The position numbers were made by a program, and so were the translations under genes. From Belnapia moabensis DSM 16746 (GTDB lineage Bacteria > Pseudomonadota > Alphaproteobacteria > Acetobacterales > Acetobacteraceae), in NCBI RefSeq assembly GCF_000745835.1, contig NZ_JQKB01000013.1, positions 62,001 to 126,000 of the forward strand: a DNA stretch of 64,000 nucleotides, written 5' to 3'. This document shows, piece after piece, positions 9,187 through 18,824 of the stretch. Each line of letters opens with the position of its first letter. Within the stretch, counting starts at the first letter, position 1. Under the pieces are notes generated by a model that was given only the letters and a program-made list of their open reading frames with translations, ran no database searches and was not told the origin of the DNA.

Positions 9187-10158
9187 ATGCCCATGCGCCG
9201 CCGCAGCCTGCTCGCTGCCCCCTTTGCCACGCCGTTGCTCGCCAGCCCGGCCATCGCCCAATCCGGCTTCCCCAACCGCCCGATTCGCATGCTGGTGCCC
9301 TGGCTTCCCGGCGGCTCCTCCGACGTACCGCTGCGCGTGCTGAGCGAGTTGGCAAGCGCGAAGCTCGGCCAGCCCGTGATAGTGGAGAACAAGCCCGGCG
9401 CCTCCGGCACGCTCGGCGCCCTGGCCATGTCGCAGGAGGCGAAGGGCGACGGCCACCTGGTCGGCCAGATGCCGGTGACCATCTTCCGCCTGCCGGCCAT
9501 GTCGCGCCGTCCGACCTTCGATCCGGCGAAGGATTTCAGCTGGATCCTGCACCTGACAGGCTATGTCTTCGGCGTCGTCGTCCGTGCCGACCAGCCCTGG
9601 CAGACATGGCAGGAATTCGTCGCCTACGCGAAGGCCAATCCCGGCAAGGTCACCTACGGCACGCCCGGCGTCGGCAGCACGCTGCACATCACGATGGAGC
9701 GCATCGGCGAGATGCTCGGCATCGAGTGGCTGCACATCCCCTTCCGCGGCGGCGCCGACAACACCCAGGCCGTGCTTTCGGGCCAGACCGTGGCGAACAG
9801 CGACAGCACCGGCTGGGCGCAGCTGGTGCAGGAAGGCCGGCTCCGCCTGCTGGTGGTCTGGACCGCGGAGCGCGCCAAGCGCTTCCCCAACGTTCCCACG
9901 CTGCGCGAGGTGGGTATCGACATCGTCGCCGACAGCCCCTTCGGCATCGGTGCGCCGAAAGGCGTCGATCCGGGCATCGTGCGGGTGCTGCACGATGCCT
10001 TCAGGGAGGCGCTGTTCGACCCGAAGCATGTCGAGACGCTGGACCGCTACGACATGCCGCTGCGCTACATGAACAGCGAGGATTACGCCGCATTCGCCAT
10101 GAAGACTTATGCGGAGGAGAGCGCCATCATCCGCAAGCTCGGCCTCAGGATGGACTGA
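9187..10158 (+). CDS. Bug/TctC-family periplasmic solute-binding receptor
   Basis: A 323-residue tripartite-tricarboxylate-type receptor. It has a signal peptide (RRRSLLAAP...AIAQ), then FPNRPIRMLVPWLPGGSSD, VENKPGASGTLG, YGTPGVGSTLH, and PFRGGADNTQAVLSGQ, all hallmarks of the Bug fold. Such receptors capture small carboxylated or amide ligands. No TctA/TctB membrane genes adjoin, which is usual for the large orphan Bug sets of Roseomonas-like and Bordetella-like genomes. GGGAGA sits six bases before the ATG. The ligand is unknown. Confidence 0.93.
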   Translation: MPMRRRSLLAAPFATPLLASPAIAQSGFPNRPIRMLVPWLPGGSSDVPLRVLSELASAKLGQPVIVENKPGASGTLGALAMSQEAKGDGHLVGQMPVTIFRLPAMSRRPTFDPAKDFSWILHLTGYVFGVVVRADQPWQTWQEFVAYAKANPGKVTYGTPGVGSTLHITMERIGEMLGIEWLHIPFRGGADNTQAVLSGQTVANSDSTGWAQLVQEGRLRLLVVWTAERAKRFPNVPTLREVGIDIVADSPFGIGAPKGVDPGIVRVLHDAFREALFDPKHVETLDRYDMPLRYMNSEDYAAFAMKTYAEESAIIRKLGLRMD

Positions 10159-10164
10159 ACCTCC

Positions 10165-11094
10165 TCAGGACAGGATGAAATCCGCCGCCGTCAGCTGATA
10201 CACCCCGGCGAGCTCGATCTCGCCGTTCGGGCCGGATGGCGTTGGCACCGGGAAGTCCGGAGGCGGGTTTCCGAAGACGGCGGCGAGCTGAACGATGGTG
10301 CGCCCCTCCTCGATCACGGTGCGGACCTGAAGGCCGAGGCTCGCGCCGAATTCGCCCTCGCCGAGAAAGACCGATTCCCGGTCCGGGGCGAAAGTGTTGG
10401 CGTAGCCGCGGAGGTCGATACGGTCCACGCCCTGGTAGAAGTCGAGGATCACGTCCCGCGCGCCGGCGCCGACCCCGGTCTCGATATCGCCAAACGGAAT
10501 ATCCCTGACGTAGACGAAGGTATCGGCGCCGGCCCCGCCGGTCAGCCGGTCGGCGCCTTCCTCCCCGCGCAAGCGGTCGTTGCCGGTGCCGCCGCAGAGC
10601 CGATCGATGCCGCGGCCACCGTCGATGGTGTCGTTGTCGGCGCCGCCGTAGATCTGGTCGGCCCCGCCGCCGCCATCGATCGTATCGTCGCCCCTGCCAC
10701 CAAAGAGCAGGTCCGCCCCATCCGCGCCGATCACACCGATGCTGCCCGTCGGGCTGCCGCCGAAGACGCCATAGCCGGCGATCGAGTCATTGCCATCGCC
10801 GCCGAATACCGTGTCGATCCCGAAGCCGGCGCTGACCAGGTCATTGCCGGCCCCGGCCAGGATGAGGTTGCGACCGGGCAGGAACTCGCCGGAATTGTAG
10901 GGTGGCGGCAACGGCCCGCTGCCGCTGCTGATGAAATTGTCGCCGAAGATCACGTCATTCCCGGCGCCGGCGAGGATGGCGTCGTTGCCCTGCAATCCTT
11001 CGATCCGGTCATCCCCGGCGCCGGCGAGGATCAGGTCGTTCCCCGTCGTTCCGAGTAGGCTATCCGGCCCTGCAGTACCGTTGCGAACTGCCAT
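10165..11094 (-). CDS. RTX (hemolysin-type calcium-binding repeat) secreted protein
   Basis: A 309-residue protein with about a dozen RTX nonapeptides (GGDGNDSIA, GGRGDDTID, GGADNDTID, GGTGNDRLR, GGAGADTFV and others) across residues 8-190. A C-terminal region carries DVILDFYQGVDRIDLRGY, as in the C-terminal domain of serralysin-type type I substrates. It ends ...YQLTAADFILS, closely matching the tail of the RTX protein at 1800-2600 (HQLVKSDFILA), so both probably use the same exporter. No catalytic domain is present, so it may be structural or a stand-alone repeat protein. It is convergent with the Bug gene, with only six bases between the stops. Confidence 0.9.
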   Translation of the reverse strand: MAVRNGTAGPDSLLGTTGNDLILAGAGDDRIEGLQGNDAILAGAGNDVIFGDNFISSGSGPLPPPYNSGEFLPGRNLILAGAGNDLVSAGFGIDTVFGGDGNDSIAGYGVFGGSPTGSIGVIGADGADLLFGGRGDDTIDGGGGADQIYGGADNDTIDGGRGIDRLCGGTGNDRLRGEEGADRLTGGAGADTFVYVRDIPFGDIETGVGAGARDVILDFYQGVDRIDLRGYANTFAPDRESVFLGEGEFGASLGLQVRTVIEEGRTIVQLAAVFGNPPPDFPVPTPSGPNGEIELAGVYQLTAADFILS

Positions 11095-11351
11095 GGTCTT
11101 GCGCCTCCCGCCTTTTGCGCGAGCCTAGGACGGCCAGCACGCTCCACGCGATGGTTCCGATGACACGCTTGCGCGACGCCGCTGCCGCTGCCGTTCGCGT
11201 GGCAAAGGGGGTGGCGCGGCGCTGCCGTTCCATCGCATGCTTCGCCAAGATCGGCCGACCAAGCCAGCAGGAGACGGAGGAGAGGCATGGCCGGAAGGCC
11301 GCGCGACATGGCAAACGCATTCGCCCGGCGCCAGGCAGGACCGCGCCGCCG

Positions 11352-12275
11352 GTGACGCCGCTGTTGCATCTGCGCTGCGGCGACGACCTCCGCGGCCGCC
11401 TTCAGTCGGCCGGGATCGCCGGCGAATACCTCTGCTTCGCCGACCCGGTCTGCGTCGGCCCAGCGCAGGACGATGGTGACCTGATGGCCTGGCTCGGGAT
11501 GCGCGCGCGTTACGTGGCGCTGCATACAGGGCAGGACCCGGCCGCCGTGCGCCTCCGCCTCGGCCGCGAATATGCCGCCCTCAACGGCCTGCACCGGCGC
11601 GAGGCCGTATGGCTCTGGTTCGAGCATGACCTCTGGGACCAGATCGCGCTTATTCGCATCCTCTCCCTGCTCGCCGAGAAACGCCTGCTGCGCGGCAAGC
11701 TGCTGCTGCTGCCCGCCGATGGCGACCGCAGCTTCCCCGCGCTCAGCGATGCTGAACTCGGTGCGCTCCAACCCACGCCGCTCTCCGATCTGCAGATCGA
11801 GCAGGCCGCCGAGGCCTGGGCCGCCTTCGCCGCGCCCGACCCGCGCGGGCTGGACGCCTTCAGCCGGCGGGAGCTTGCCTTGCCCTTCCTCGCCGCGGCG
11901 CTGCGCCGCCACTTGCGCGACCTCCCCTGGACGACCGACGGTCTCGGCGAGACCGAACGCCGCGCGCTGCGCGCCATCGCCGAGGGCGCCACGGACGAGG
12001 CCACCGTGTTCCAGAAGTTGCAGGACGGCGACCCGATCTTCCACGTCACCGACCTGATCGTGCGCGAGGTGATCAACCGCCTGCGCCAGGGACCGAACCG
12101 CTTGGTCTCGCGCGATGCGCAGCTGCATCCGACGCCGCGCGGCGCCGCCGTGCTGGCCGGCACGGACCGCTTCCGCCCGCCACCGCGCTTCCATGCCGGC
12201 GTGCATGTGCTGCCGGACCCGCCCTGGCTTTGGGATCCGGCGCAGGTCGCCGTCATCCCGGGACCCGCTGCATGA
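11352..12275 (+). CDS. DUF1835-type conserved protein
   Basis: The protein, about 307 residues long, opens with LLHLRCGDDLRGRLQSAG and continues with WFEHDLWDQIALIRIL, the signature of DUF1835-domain proteins, whose role is unknown. A helical C-terminal half includes a winged-helix-like stretch (ATVFQKLQDGDPIFHVTD). The start is uncertain: the frame is open back to 11115, but family similarity begins at the GTG at 11352. The stop overlaps the ATG of the downstream isoaspartyl peptidase by four bases (ATGA), so the two are probably co-translated. Confidence 0.78.
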   Translation: MTPLLHLRCGDDLRGRLQSAGIAGEYLCFADPVCVGPAQDDGDLMAWLGMRARYVALHTGQDPAAVRLRLGREYAALNGLHRREAVWLWFEHDLWDQIALIRILSLLAEKRLLRGKLLLLPADGDRSFPALSDAELGALQPTPLSDLQIEQAAEAWAAFAAPDPRGLDAFSRRELALPFLAAALRRHLRDLPWTTDGLGETERRALRAIAEGATDEATVFQKLQDGDPIFHVTDLIVREVINRLRQGPNRLVSRDAQLHPTPRGAAVLAGTDRFRPPPRFHAGVHVLPDPPWLWDPAQVAVIPGPAA

Positions 12276-13189
12276 GCTTCACCCTCGTCATCCATGGCGG
12301 CGCCGGCACCATCCTGCGCGAGGACATGTCAGCCGCCCGCGAGGCGGAGTACCGGGCTGCATTGGAGGTTGCGCTCGCCGCCGGCGGCGCGATCCTGGAG
12401 CAGGGCGGCAGCGCCCTCAATGCAGTGGAGCAAGCGGTGCGCGCCTTGGAAGACTGCCCGCTCTTCAACGCCGGCCGCGGCGCCACATTCACCGCCGCCG
12501 GCACGATCGAAATGGATGCGGCGCTGATGGATGGTGCTGCGCACCGCGCCGGCGCCGTCGCCGGCGTGCAGCGCATCCGTAACCCTATCACGGCCGCACG
12601 GGCGGTGATGGAGCGCACGCCGCATGTGCTGCTGATCGGCCCCGCAGCCGATGACTTCGCCGAAGCCGAGGGGCTCGGCCTCGCGCCGCCCGAGTATTTC
12701 CGCACCGAGCATCGCTGGCAGCAACTGCAGGCGGCGCTGGCGGCGCGGCGCATCGCCCTCGATCACGACCTGCCCGCACGCATGGGCACGGTCGGCGCCG
12801 TCGCGCGCGACCGCAGCGGCCGCCTCGCCGCCGCCACCTCCACTGGAGGGATGACGAACAAGCGCGCCGGCCGCGTCGGCGACAGCCCGCTGATCGGCGC
12901 CGGCACCTGGGCCGATGCGACGGTCGCGGTCAGCTGCACGGGAGTAGGGGAAGCCTTCATCCGCTGCGCCGCCGCGCATGAGCTCTCCGCCCTGATGCGC
13001 CACCGTGGTCAGCCGGTGCAGCAGGCCGCCGCCGAGGTTGCGGAGGTGCTGGTGCCTGCCAGCGGGGGCAGCGGCGGCCTCATCGCCGTCGATGCGAAGG
13101 GCGAGCCAGGCATCGCCTTCGGCACGCCCGGCATGTATCGCGGCATCCTCCGCGATGGCGCAGCGCCGGAGATCGGCATCTACGCCTGA
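12272..13189 (+). CDS. Isoaspartyl peptidase/L-asparaginase (Ntn-hydrolase)
   Basis: A 305-residue plant-type (type III) asparaginase. It begins FTLVIHGGAGT, continues with SALNAVEQAVRALEDCPLFNAGRGA, and has the autocleavage site MGTVGAVARD, in which Thr at about residue 173 becomes the N-terminal nucleophile of the beta subunit. A later GTWAD segment and a GSGGLIAVD-like segment match the substrate-binding region. It hydrolyses beta-aspartyl (isoAsp) dipeptides and/or asparagine in the cytoplasm. It is translationally coupled to the DUF1835 gene. Confidence 0.94.
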   Translation: MSFTLVIHGGAGTILREDMSAAREAEYRAALEVALAAGGAILEQGGSALNAVEQAVRALEDCPLFNAGRGATFTAAGTIEMDAALMDGAAHRAGAVAGVQRIRNPITAARAVMERTPHVLLIGPAADDFAEAEGLGLAPPEYFRTEHRWQQLQAALAARRIALDHDLPARMGTVGAVARDRSGRLAAATSTGGMTNKRAGRVGDSPLIGAGTWADATVAVSCTGVGEAFIRCAAAHELSALMRHRGQPVQQAAAEVAEVLVPASGGSGGLIAVDAKGEPGIAFGTPGMYRGILRDGAAPEIGIYA

Positions 13190-13193
13190 GGCT

Positions 13194-13213
13194 CGGAGAG
13201 CCGAAGCTCTCCG
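13194..13213. terminator. Hairpin between convergent genes
   Basis: An eight-base-pair perfect inverted repeat (CGGAGAGC / GCTCTCCG) with a four-base loop lies just past the asparaginase stop and 14 bases before the stop of the opposing small secreted gene. There is no clear T-run, so it is a weak intrinsic terminator candidate, possibly working in both directions. Confidence 0.45.
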
Positions 13214-13226
13214 GGGTCACGGACGA

Positions 13227-13565
13227 TCAGCTGCGCGGCGCACCGACGCCAAGGCTGGCAAGGCCGCCATTGTCCTGCTGCGGCGCGTAGACCACGCGCG
13301 GGCCGCCATCGGCGAGGCCGCCGACCAGCGTGCCGGCCTGGCCCGGGAAGCTGTTCACCGCACCATAGGTGTAGCTGTGGTCGCGCGGGCCGCCGCTCAT
13401 CACCACTTGGGCGCCGCCCAGGATGTTGTTGGTGGAGGGGGTGGCATAGACCACGCGCGGGCCGCCATCACCGCCGCCGCCGACCAGCATCGGACCTTCC
13501 TGCGCCAGCGCGGCACCGGTGGCGCCCAAGGCGATCACGGAAGCGAGAAGAGCAGAGCGAAGCAT
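13227..13565 (-). CDS. Small secreted protein with duplicated DGGPRVVYA motif
   Basis: A 112-residue protein with a clear signal peptide (MLRSALLASVIALGATGAALA). The mature part is Gly-rich and contains the unit LVGG-x2-DGGPRVVYA twice (about residues 27-41 and 83-97), separated by an NNILGGAQVVMSGGPRDHSYTYG spacer. AAAGGA precedes the ATG by about nine bases. No known family was recognised. The two short repeats suggest a small periplasmic or surface protein; function unknown. Confidence 0.72.
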   Translation of the reverse strand: MLRSALLASVIALGATGAALAQEGPMLVGGGGDGGPRVVYATPSTNNILGGAQVVMSGGPRDHSYTYGAVNSFPGQAGTLVGGLADGGPRVVYAPQQDNGGLASLGVGAPRS

Positions 13566-13808
13566 TATCCTGTCCTTTGTGGCTGGGCAGCTCATGACCG
13601 CCCTCGCCGCCAAAATTGGGCCGCATCGCTCCGCCTCGCCAATGCATTCGGCGCATACCCATGATTCGCGAAATGGATGATGCGGAACCGGCGACCGGAC
13701 CCAAGGGTCGCGCCTGCGTGAAGCTTGGGCTCCTCGCATGCCAGCGCAACCCGCGGAAGGCGCACTGCCCCCATCCGCGCGAGGCTGCACGCGAAGGAGA
13801 CCCCGCGC

Positions 13809-14282
13809 ATGACACGGTTCCGCTGCACGCCCATCCCGACCGAGACTGCCCAGCGCTGGCGCGCCACCGGCACCGACGACCGCGGCCAGCCCCTGCATCA
13901 CCGCATCGTAAATGGTCCTGGCTTCCCCTGCCGCCATTGCCTGCGACTGGGCGAGCCGGGCGAGGCGATGCTGCTCGGCAGCTACGCCCTGCCGCATCCG
14001 CAGGGCGTCTACTGGACGCCGAGCCCGATCTTCCTCCACGCCCGCGACTGCGCCTGCTTCGAAGCGGCAAACGAGATCGCCCCCATCGTGCTCGCCAATG
14101 GCATCGTCTCCGTCCGCGCCTATGACGCCGATGAGATGTGCCTCTACGACCTCGGCGCCATCAGCGAGGGCGGCGCAGTCGCGCCGCTGCTGGACCGCGC
14201 CCTCGCCGACCCGCGGACGCGCTTCGTCAACATCCACACCGCGCGGCCTGGTTGCCTGCTGACGGCGGTGGAGCGGCTGTGA
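13809..14282 (+). CDS. DUF1203 family protein
   Basis: A 157-residue protein beginning MTRFRCTPIPTETAQRWR, with FPCRHCLRLGEPGEAMLLGSY and a central IFLHARDCACFEA. This pattern is characteristic of DUF1203 proteins, which are small, Cys/His-containing and uncharacterised. The CRHC and DCAC pairs could bind a metal. The start at 13809 is preferred because AAGGAG lies about nine bases upstream. Its TGA directly abuts the stop of the convergent ABC-F gene with no base between them. Confidence 0.85.
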   Translation: MTRFRCTPIPTETAQRWRATGTDDRGQPLHHRIVNGPGFPCRHCLRLGEPGEAMLLGSYALPHPQGVYWTPSPIFLHARDCACFEAANEIAPIVLANGIVSVRAYDADEMCLYDLGAISEGGAVAPLLDRALADPRTRFVNIHTARPGCLLTAVERL

Positions 14283-16148
14283 CTACGCCGCTTCCAGCTT
14301 CTCCTGCAGCTCCAGCCACTCGCTCTCGAGACCGGGCAGGATCTTGTTGATCACCGCGCGGCGCGTGGTGGCGCGGTTGATCAGGTCGGTCTTGTTGTTG
14401 GCGTAGAGCCGCGGGTCGGCCAGCGCCTTGTCGATCACCGCCGCCTCGTCCTGCAGCTTGGCGATTTGCGCCTCGATCTGCTTCAGCCGCTCGCGCAGCG
14501 GGGCGAGGGCCATGCGGCTCTCCGCCCGGCCGCGCCGCTCCGAAGGCCGCGCCGCGCCCGCCGGCTCGCTGCGCGAGGCTCGCCGCCCGCCGCCGAGCAA
14601 GGCGCGGTAGTCGTCGAGGTCGCCGTCGAAGGGCTCGACCTTGCCATTGCCCACCAGCCACAGCCGGTCCGCCACCAGCTCCACCAGATGCGGGTCGTGG
14701 CTGATGAGGATGACGGCGCCGTTATAGTCGGCCAGCGCCTTCACCAGCGCATCGCGCGCGTCGATGTCGAGGTGGTTGGTCGGCTCGTCGAGGATCAGCA
14801 GCTGCGGCGCCTCGCGCGTGCAGAGCGCCAGCAGCAGCCGCGCCTTCTCCCCGCCCGAGCAGGCGGAGATCTTCGTCGTCGCCCGCTCCACGTCGAGGCC
14901 GAAGCGGGCGAGCTGGGAGCGGCATTGGGTGACGGTCGCCTTGGGCATCGCCGCCTGCATGTGGGAGAGTGGCGTGCCCTCCATGTCGAGCTCATCCGTC
15001 TGGTGCTGGGCGAAGTAGCCGATCTTCAGCTTGGGCGAGCGGAACTCCCGCCCGCCCATCAGCGAAAGCCGCCCGGCGAAGAGCTTCGCCAGCGTCGACT
15101 TGCCGTTGCCGTTGGCGCCGAGGAGCGCGATACGGTCGTCCTGGTCCAGCCGCAGGTCGAGCCCCTTCAGCACCACGCGCCCGTCATAGCCGATGCTGCC
15201 GCCGGAGATGGAGAGCACGGGAGGGGCCAGCTCGGCCGGCTCCGGGAAGGCAAAGCGCGTCACATGGTCCTCGACCACGCTCTCGATCGCCGGCATCCGC
15301 TCCAGCGCCTTGATGCGCGACTGCGCCTGGCGCGCCTTGCTCGCCTTGGCGCGAAAGCGGTCGACGAAGCTCTGGATATGCGCCCGCTCGGCGGCAAGTT
15401 TCTCGTTCATCGCCGCCTGCTGCGCCTGGCGCTCGGTGCGGACGCGGACGAAATTGTCGAAGGCGCCCGGGTACAGCGTCAGCTTGCCCCGGTCGAGATG
15501 GGCGATGGCATCGACGCAGCGTTCCAGCAGCCCGCGGTCGTGGCTGACGATGATGGCCGCGCCTGAGAAGCGCTGCAGCCACCCCTCCAGCCACATCGTC
15601 GCCTCGAGGTCGAGGTGGTTGGTTGGCTCGTCGAGCAGCAGCAATTCGGGCTCGAGGAAGAGCACGCGAGCCAGCGCCACGCGCATCCGCCAGCCGCCGG
15701 AGAACTCGGTGCTCGGCCGCGCCTGCGCCGCCGCATCGAAGCCGAGGCCGGCGAGGATGGTCGCGGCGCGCGAGGGCGCGCTGTCCGCCTGTATGGCGAT
15801 CAGCCGTTCGTGGATCTCGCCCATGCGGTGCGGCTCGGGCTGGCCTTCGGCCTCGGCGAGCAGTGCCGCGCGCTCGGTATCGGCGGCGAGCACTGTCTCC
15901 AGCAGGCTCTCCGGCCCGCCCGGCGCCTCCTGCGCCACATGGCCCATCCGGGCGCGCTGGGCGAGGCGGATATCCCCGCCATCCGGCTGGATATCGCCGA
16001 TGATCGCCTTCAACAGGGTGGACTTGCCGGCCCCGTTGCGGCCGACCAGCCCGACCTTGCGGCCGGGATCGACGGCGAGGTCGGCGCCTTCCAGCAGGGT
16101 TCGGCCGGCGATGCGGAGGGTGAGGTCGCGGATGGCGAGCACGGTCAT
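14283..16148 (-). CDS. ABC-F family ATPase (Uup/YheS-like)
   Basis: A 621-residue soluble protein with two ABC domains and no membrane segments. Domain 1 has Walker [10 protein letters not shown], signature [16 protein letters not shown] and Walker [16 protein letters not shown] basic P-site-tRNA-interaction linker (about 240-300) follows. Domain 2 has [22 protein letters not shown] and [16 protein letters not shown]-terminal coiled coil (about 540-610, [19 protein letters not shown]) is typical of the Uup/YheS group. These proteins act on the ribosome or on translation rather than in transport. Confidence 0.93.
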   Translation of the reverse strand: MTVLAIRDLTLRIAGRTLLEGADLAVDPGRKVGLVGRNGAGKSTLLKAIIGDIQPDGGDIRLAQRARMGHVAQEAPGGPESLLETVLAADTERAALLAEAEGQPEPHRMGEIHERLIAIQADSAPSRAATILAGLGFDAAAQARPSTEFSGGWRMRVALARVLFLEPELLLLDEPTNHLDLEATMWLEGWLQRFSGAAIIVSHDRGLLERCVDAIAHLDRGKLTLYPGAFDNFVRVRTERQAQQAAMNEKLAAERAHIQSFVDRFRAKASKARQAQSRIKALERMPAIESVVEDHVTRFAFPEPAELAPPVLSISGGSIGYDGRVVLKGLDLRLDQDDRIALLGANGNGKSTLAKLFAGRLSLMGGREFRSPKLKIGYFAQHQTDELDMEGTPLSHMQAAMPKATVTQCRSQLARFGLDVERATTKISACSGGEKARLLLALCTREAPQLLILDEPTNHLDIDARDALVKALADYNGAVILISHDPHLVELVADRLWLVGNGKVEPFDGDLDDYRALLGGGRRASRSEPAGAARPSERRGRAESRMALAPLRERLKQIEAQIAKLQDEAAVIDKALADPRLYANNKTDLINRATTRRAVINKILPGLESEWLELQEKLEAA

Positions 16149-16192
16149 GCGCGCCTTCTACAGCCGCCCCGGCCCTCCGTCACGCATGCAGG

Positions 16193-16357
16193 CTAGCTCG
16201 GCTGTCCTTCGCTTTCGGCCTCGGGCGGGGAGGGGGGCTTCGGCGCCGGTGCCTCGGCCCATTCGTCGGAGACCATGCCCTGCTGGCTACTCACCAGGTC
16301 GATATCGGCCTGGCTGGGCGGGCGGGGGATTTTCGGCTTCGGCGTGTCATCGGCCAT
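16193..16357 (-). CDS. Small hypothetical acidic/proline-rich protein
   Basis: A 54-residue reading frame, [20 protein letters not shown]..., with an AAGGAG ribosome site eight bases before its ATG. It is rich in Pro, Glu and Ser, has no membrane segment or cysteine, and looks disordered. Supported by the strong ribosome site and by its place between the ABC-F gene and ndk. Function unknown. Confidence 0.6.
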   Translation of the reverse strand: MADDTPKPKIPRPPSQADIDLVSSQQGMVSDEWAEAPAPKPPSPPEAESEGQPS

Positions 16358-16465
16358 GGGACGCTCCTTTGCTGTGCCCCCAACGCCCGATGCCGGGCCG
16401 GGTTGGGCTTGCATCCGCGCCCGGGCCCGCCTATCCCGCCGCCACCGTCACGAAGGAACGCCACC

Positions 16466-16888
16466 ATGGCCGTCGAACGCACCCTTTCCATCATCAAGCC
16501 GGACGCCACCCGCCGGAACCTGACCGGCAAGATCAACGCCAAGTTCGAGGAGGCCGGCCTCCGCATCGTCGGCCAGAAGCGCCTGCAGCTGAGCGAGGCC
16601 CAGGCCGGCGCCTTCTACGCCGTCCACAAGGAGCGGCCTTTCTACAAGGACCTGGTCAGCTTCATGATCAGCGGCCCGGTGGTGGTGCAGGTGCTCGAGG
16701 GCGAGAGCGCCGTCGCCAAGAACCGCGAGATCATGGGCGCCACCAATCCGGCCAATGCCGCGCCGGGCACCATCCGCAAGGAATTCGCCGAGAGCATCGA
16801 GGCCAACAGCGTCCACGGCTCGGACAGCGCCGAGAACGCGGCGACCGAGATCGCCTTCTTCTTCGCCGGCACCGAGATCGTCGGCTGA
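16466..16888 (+). CDS. ndk: Nucleoside diphosphate kinase
   Basis: A 140-residue NDP kinase with [11 protein letters not shown] at the N-terminus, the conserved RPFY and [14 protein letters not shown] segments, and the active-site histidine in NSVHGSDS (His117), which carries the phosphate between nucleotides. It balances cytoplasmic NTP pools. GAAGGAA lies before the ATG at 16466. A strong hairpin follows the stop. Confidence 0.98.
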   Translation: MAVERTLSIIKPDATRRNLTGKINAKFEEAGLRIVGQKRLQLSEAQAGAFYAVHKERPFYKDLVSFMISGPVVVQVLEGESAVAKNREIMGATNPANAAPGTIRKEFAESIEANSVHGSDSAENAATEIAFFFAGTEIVG

Positions 16889-16894
16889 AACAGC

Positions 16895-16919
16895 GGGGCC
16901 GGCTCCTGGGGCCGGCCCC
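16895..16919. terminator. Terminator hairpin after ndk
   Basis: A nine-base-pair perfect GC stem (GGGGCCGGC / GCCGGCCCC) with a seven-base loop sits seven bases after the ndk stop and seven bases before the stop of the convergent oxidase subunit gene. CCTTCC follows on the plus strand rather than a pure T-run. Probably serves both genes. Confidence 0.6.
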
Positions 16920-16925
16920 CTTCCG

Positions 16926-17084
16926 TCAGGCCACGAAGAGCAGCAGCGCCAGCAGCACCAGCACGGTGATCACGATCCCCCAGGTGGAGAACTGCAGGAA
17001 GCCCTCCCACCCCCGCTGCCGGTCGAGCAGCAGCGCCTTCTGGTCGACTTCCCCGAAATCGTAATGCTCACGGTGTTCGGCCAC
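16926..17084 (-). CDS. aa3-type cytochrome c oxidase subunit IV-like small membrane protein
   Basis: A 52-residue peptide with a soluble N-terminal half (MAEHREHYDFGEVDQKAL...) and one C-terminal transmembrane helix (IVITVLVLLALLLFVA). The layout H-x-Y-x-F-G-x-x-D, then a short amphipathic stretch, then GF-x(5)-W and a single helix matches the bacterial aa3 oxidase subunit IV family. It starts with GTG at 17084, with GAGGA about eight bases upstream. The other oxidase subunits are not in this window, so the assignment rests on this short pattern. Confidence 0.65.
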   Translation of the reverse strand: MAEHREHYDFGEVDQKALLLDRQRGWEGFLQFSTWGIVITVLVLLALLLFVA

Positions 17085-17094
17085 GGTCCGGTCC

Positions 17095-17754
17095 TCATCC
17101 ACTCTCGGAATGGGGTGTAGAAAGCGCGGGCGGGCTCGGCAAGGGGTTGGCGAGCGCCGCCACGCTGTCGGGATGCATCGCCGCCCCGCCGGCCGCGACG
17201 CGTAGCGCCGCCGGATAGATCCGGTGCTCCTGGGCCAGCACCCGGGCGGCCAGCGCCGCCTCGGTATCCCCCGGTAGCACCGGCACCGCGGCCTGGGCGA
17301 GGATCGGCCCGGCATCCATCTCCTCGGTCACCTGATGCACCGTGCAGCCATGCAGCCGGACGCCGGCGGCCAGCGCCCGCGCATGGGTGTCGAGCCCCGG
17401 GAAGGCCGGCAGCAGGCTCGGGTGGATGTTCAGCATCCGCCCCGCCCAGCGCCCGACGAGGAAGGGTGTCAGCAGCCGCATATAGCCGGCGAGGCAGACG
17501 AGCCGGATGCCGTGCTGCTCCAGAACATCCTGCACCGCCGCCTCATGTGCCGCCCGGTCGCGGCCGAAGGACTTGCTGGCAACCACCGCCATCGGCACCC
17601 CGGCCGCCGCGGCCACCGCCAGCCCGCCCGCATCCGCCTTGTTGGAGAGCACGAGGGCGATCTCCGCCGGAAAATCCGGCGCCCGCGCCGCTTCGATCAG
17701 CGCCACCATGTTGGAGCCGCGGCCGGAGATCAGGATGGCGGTCCGGACCTTCAC
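17095..17754 (-). CDS. purN: Phosphoribosylglycinamide formyltransferase
   Basis: A 219-residue GAR transformylase. The N-terminus [11 protein letters not shown], then LAGYMRLL, the catalytic [22 protein letters not shown] segment with its Asn-His pair, and [15 protein letters not shown] are the family signatures. It adds the formyl group from 10-formyl-THF to GAR in purine synthesis. The GTG start overlaps the purM stop (GTGA), so the two are translationally coupled. Confidence 0.97.
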   Translation of the reverse strand: MKVRTAILISGRGSNMVALIEAARAPDFPAEIALVLSNKADAGGLAVAAAAGVPMAVVASKSFGRDRAAHEAAVQDVLEQHGIRLVCLAGYMRLLTPFLVGRWAGRMLNIHPSLLPAFPGLDTHARALAAGVRLHGCTVHQVTEEMDAGPILAQAAVPVLPGDTEAALAARVLAQEHRIYPAALRVAAGGAAMHPDSVAALANPLPSPPALSTPHSESG

Positions 17755-18824
17755 CTCGGCCAGGTCTCCGGCAGGTTGTCGATCCGCACCTGCGCCTCGC
17801 CGCTCCCGGCTTCCAGTGAGCCGATGCGGAACACGGTCTCGCCCGCGCCCTCCAGCAGGGCGGTCGCCTCCGCCACGGCCCCGGCCGCGACGACGACGAC
17901 CATGCCGATCCCGCAGTTGAAGACGCGCAGCATCTCCTCCGGCGCGACATTGCCGGCCTGCGCCAGCCAGGCGAAGACCGGCGGCACCGTCCAGGCTCCC
18001 GCATCCACCGCCGCGGCGACGCCTTCGGGCAGCACCCGCGGCAGGTTGCCGGGCAATCCGCCCCCGGTGATATGGGCAGCCGCCTTCAGCAGCCCCTTGC
18101 GGTGCAACGCCAGCAGTGACTTCACATAGATCCGCGTCGGCGCCAGCAGCGCCTCGCCCAGGGTCCCGCCGCCGAAGGGGGAGGGGGCATCGAGGCCGGT
18201 CCCTGCCGCCTCCACCACCCGCCGCACCAGCGAGAAGCCGTTGGAGTGCACCCCCGTGCTGGCGAGCCCCAGCAGAACGTCGCCCGGCCCCACATCCGGC
18301 CGCGGAAGCAGCGCCCCGCGCTCCGCGGCGCCGACCGAGAAGCCGGCGAGGTCGTAATCCTCGGCGGCATACATCCCCGGCATCTCCGCCGTCTCGCCGC
18401 CGACCAGGGCGCAGCCCGCCTGCCGGCACCCCTCGGCGATGCCGGAGATCACGTCCCGCGCCTGCTCCAGCCGCAGCTTCCCGGTGGCAAAGTAGTCGAG
18501 GAAGAACAGCGGCTCCGCCCCCTGCACCACGAGGTCGTTCACGCACATGGCGACCAGGTCGATGCCGACCGTGCCATGCAGCCCGGCATCGAGCGCTACC
18601 CGCAGCTTGGTGCCGACGCCATCGGTCGAGCTGACCAGCACCGGGTCGGTGAAGCCGGCCGCCTTCAGGTCGAAGAGTGCGCCGAAGCCGCCGAGCCCGC
18701 CCATGGTGCCGGTCCGGCTGGTGGACCGGGCCATCGGCTTGATCGCCTCGACCAGCGCGTCGCCGGCGTCGATGTCCACCCCGGCATCACGGTAGGTCAG
18801 GCTGTTTCGCGGGGAACTGGTCAG
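17751..18824 (-). CDS. purM: Phosphoribosylformylglycinamidine cyclo-ligase
   Basis: A 357-residue AIR synthetase with [70 protein letters not shown] and a C-terminal [11 protein letters not shown]. It closes the imidazole ring of purines. No ATG or GTG lies at the conserved N-terminus. The best start is a CTG at 18824, with GGAGG five bases upstream, and the frame further upstream lacks family similarity. Transcribed with purN. Confidence 0.96.
   Translation of the reverse strand: MTSSPRNSLTYRDAGVDIDAGDALVEAIKPMARSTSRTGTMGGLGGFGALFDLKAAGFTDPVLVSSTDGVGTKLRVALDAGLHGTVGIDLVAMCVNDLVVQGAEPLFFLDYFATGKLRLEQARDVISGIAEGCRQAGCALVGGETAEMPGMYAAEDYDLAGFSVGAAERGALLPRPDVGPGDVLLGLASTGVHSNGFSLVRRVVEAAGTGLDAPSPFGGGTLGEALLAPTRIYVKSLLALHRKGLLKAAAHITGGGLPGNLPRVLPEGVAAAVDAGAWTVPPVFAWLAQAGNVAPEEMLRVFNCGIGMVVVVAAGAVAEATALLEGAGETVFRIGSLEAGSGEAQVRIDNLPETWPR

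Noticed and set aside
6335-9355. 1006-residue minus-strand frame opposite lptD
   Set aside because: Composition is Gly/Ala/Glu-rich without motifs; lptF-lptG-lptD on the plus strand are overlapping real genes.
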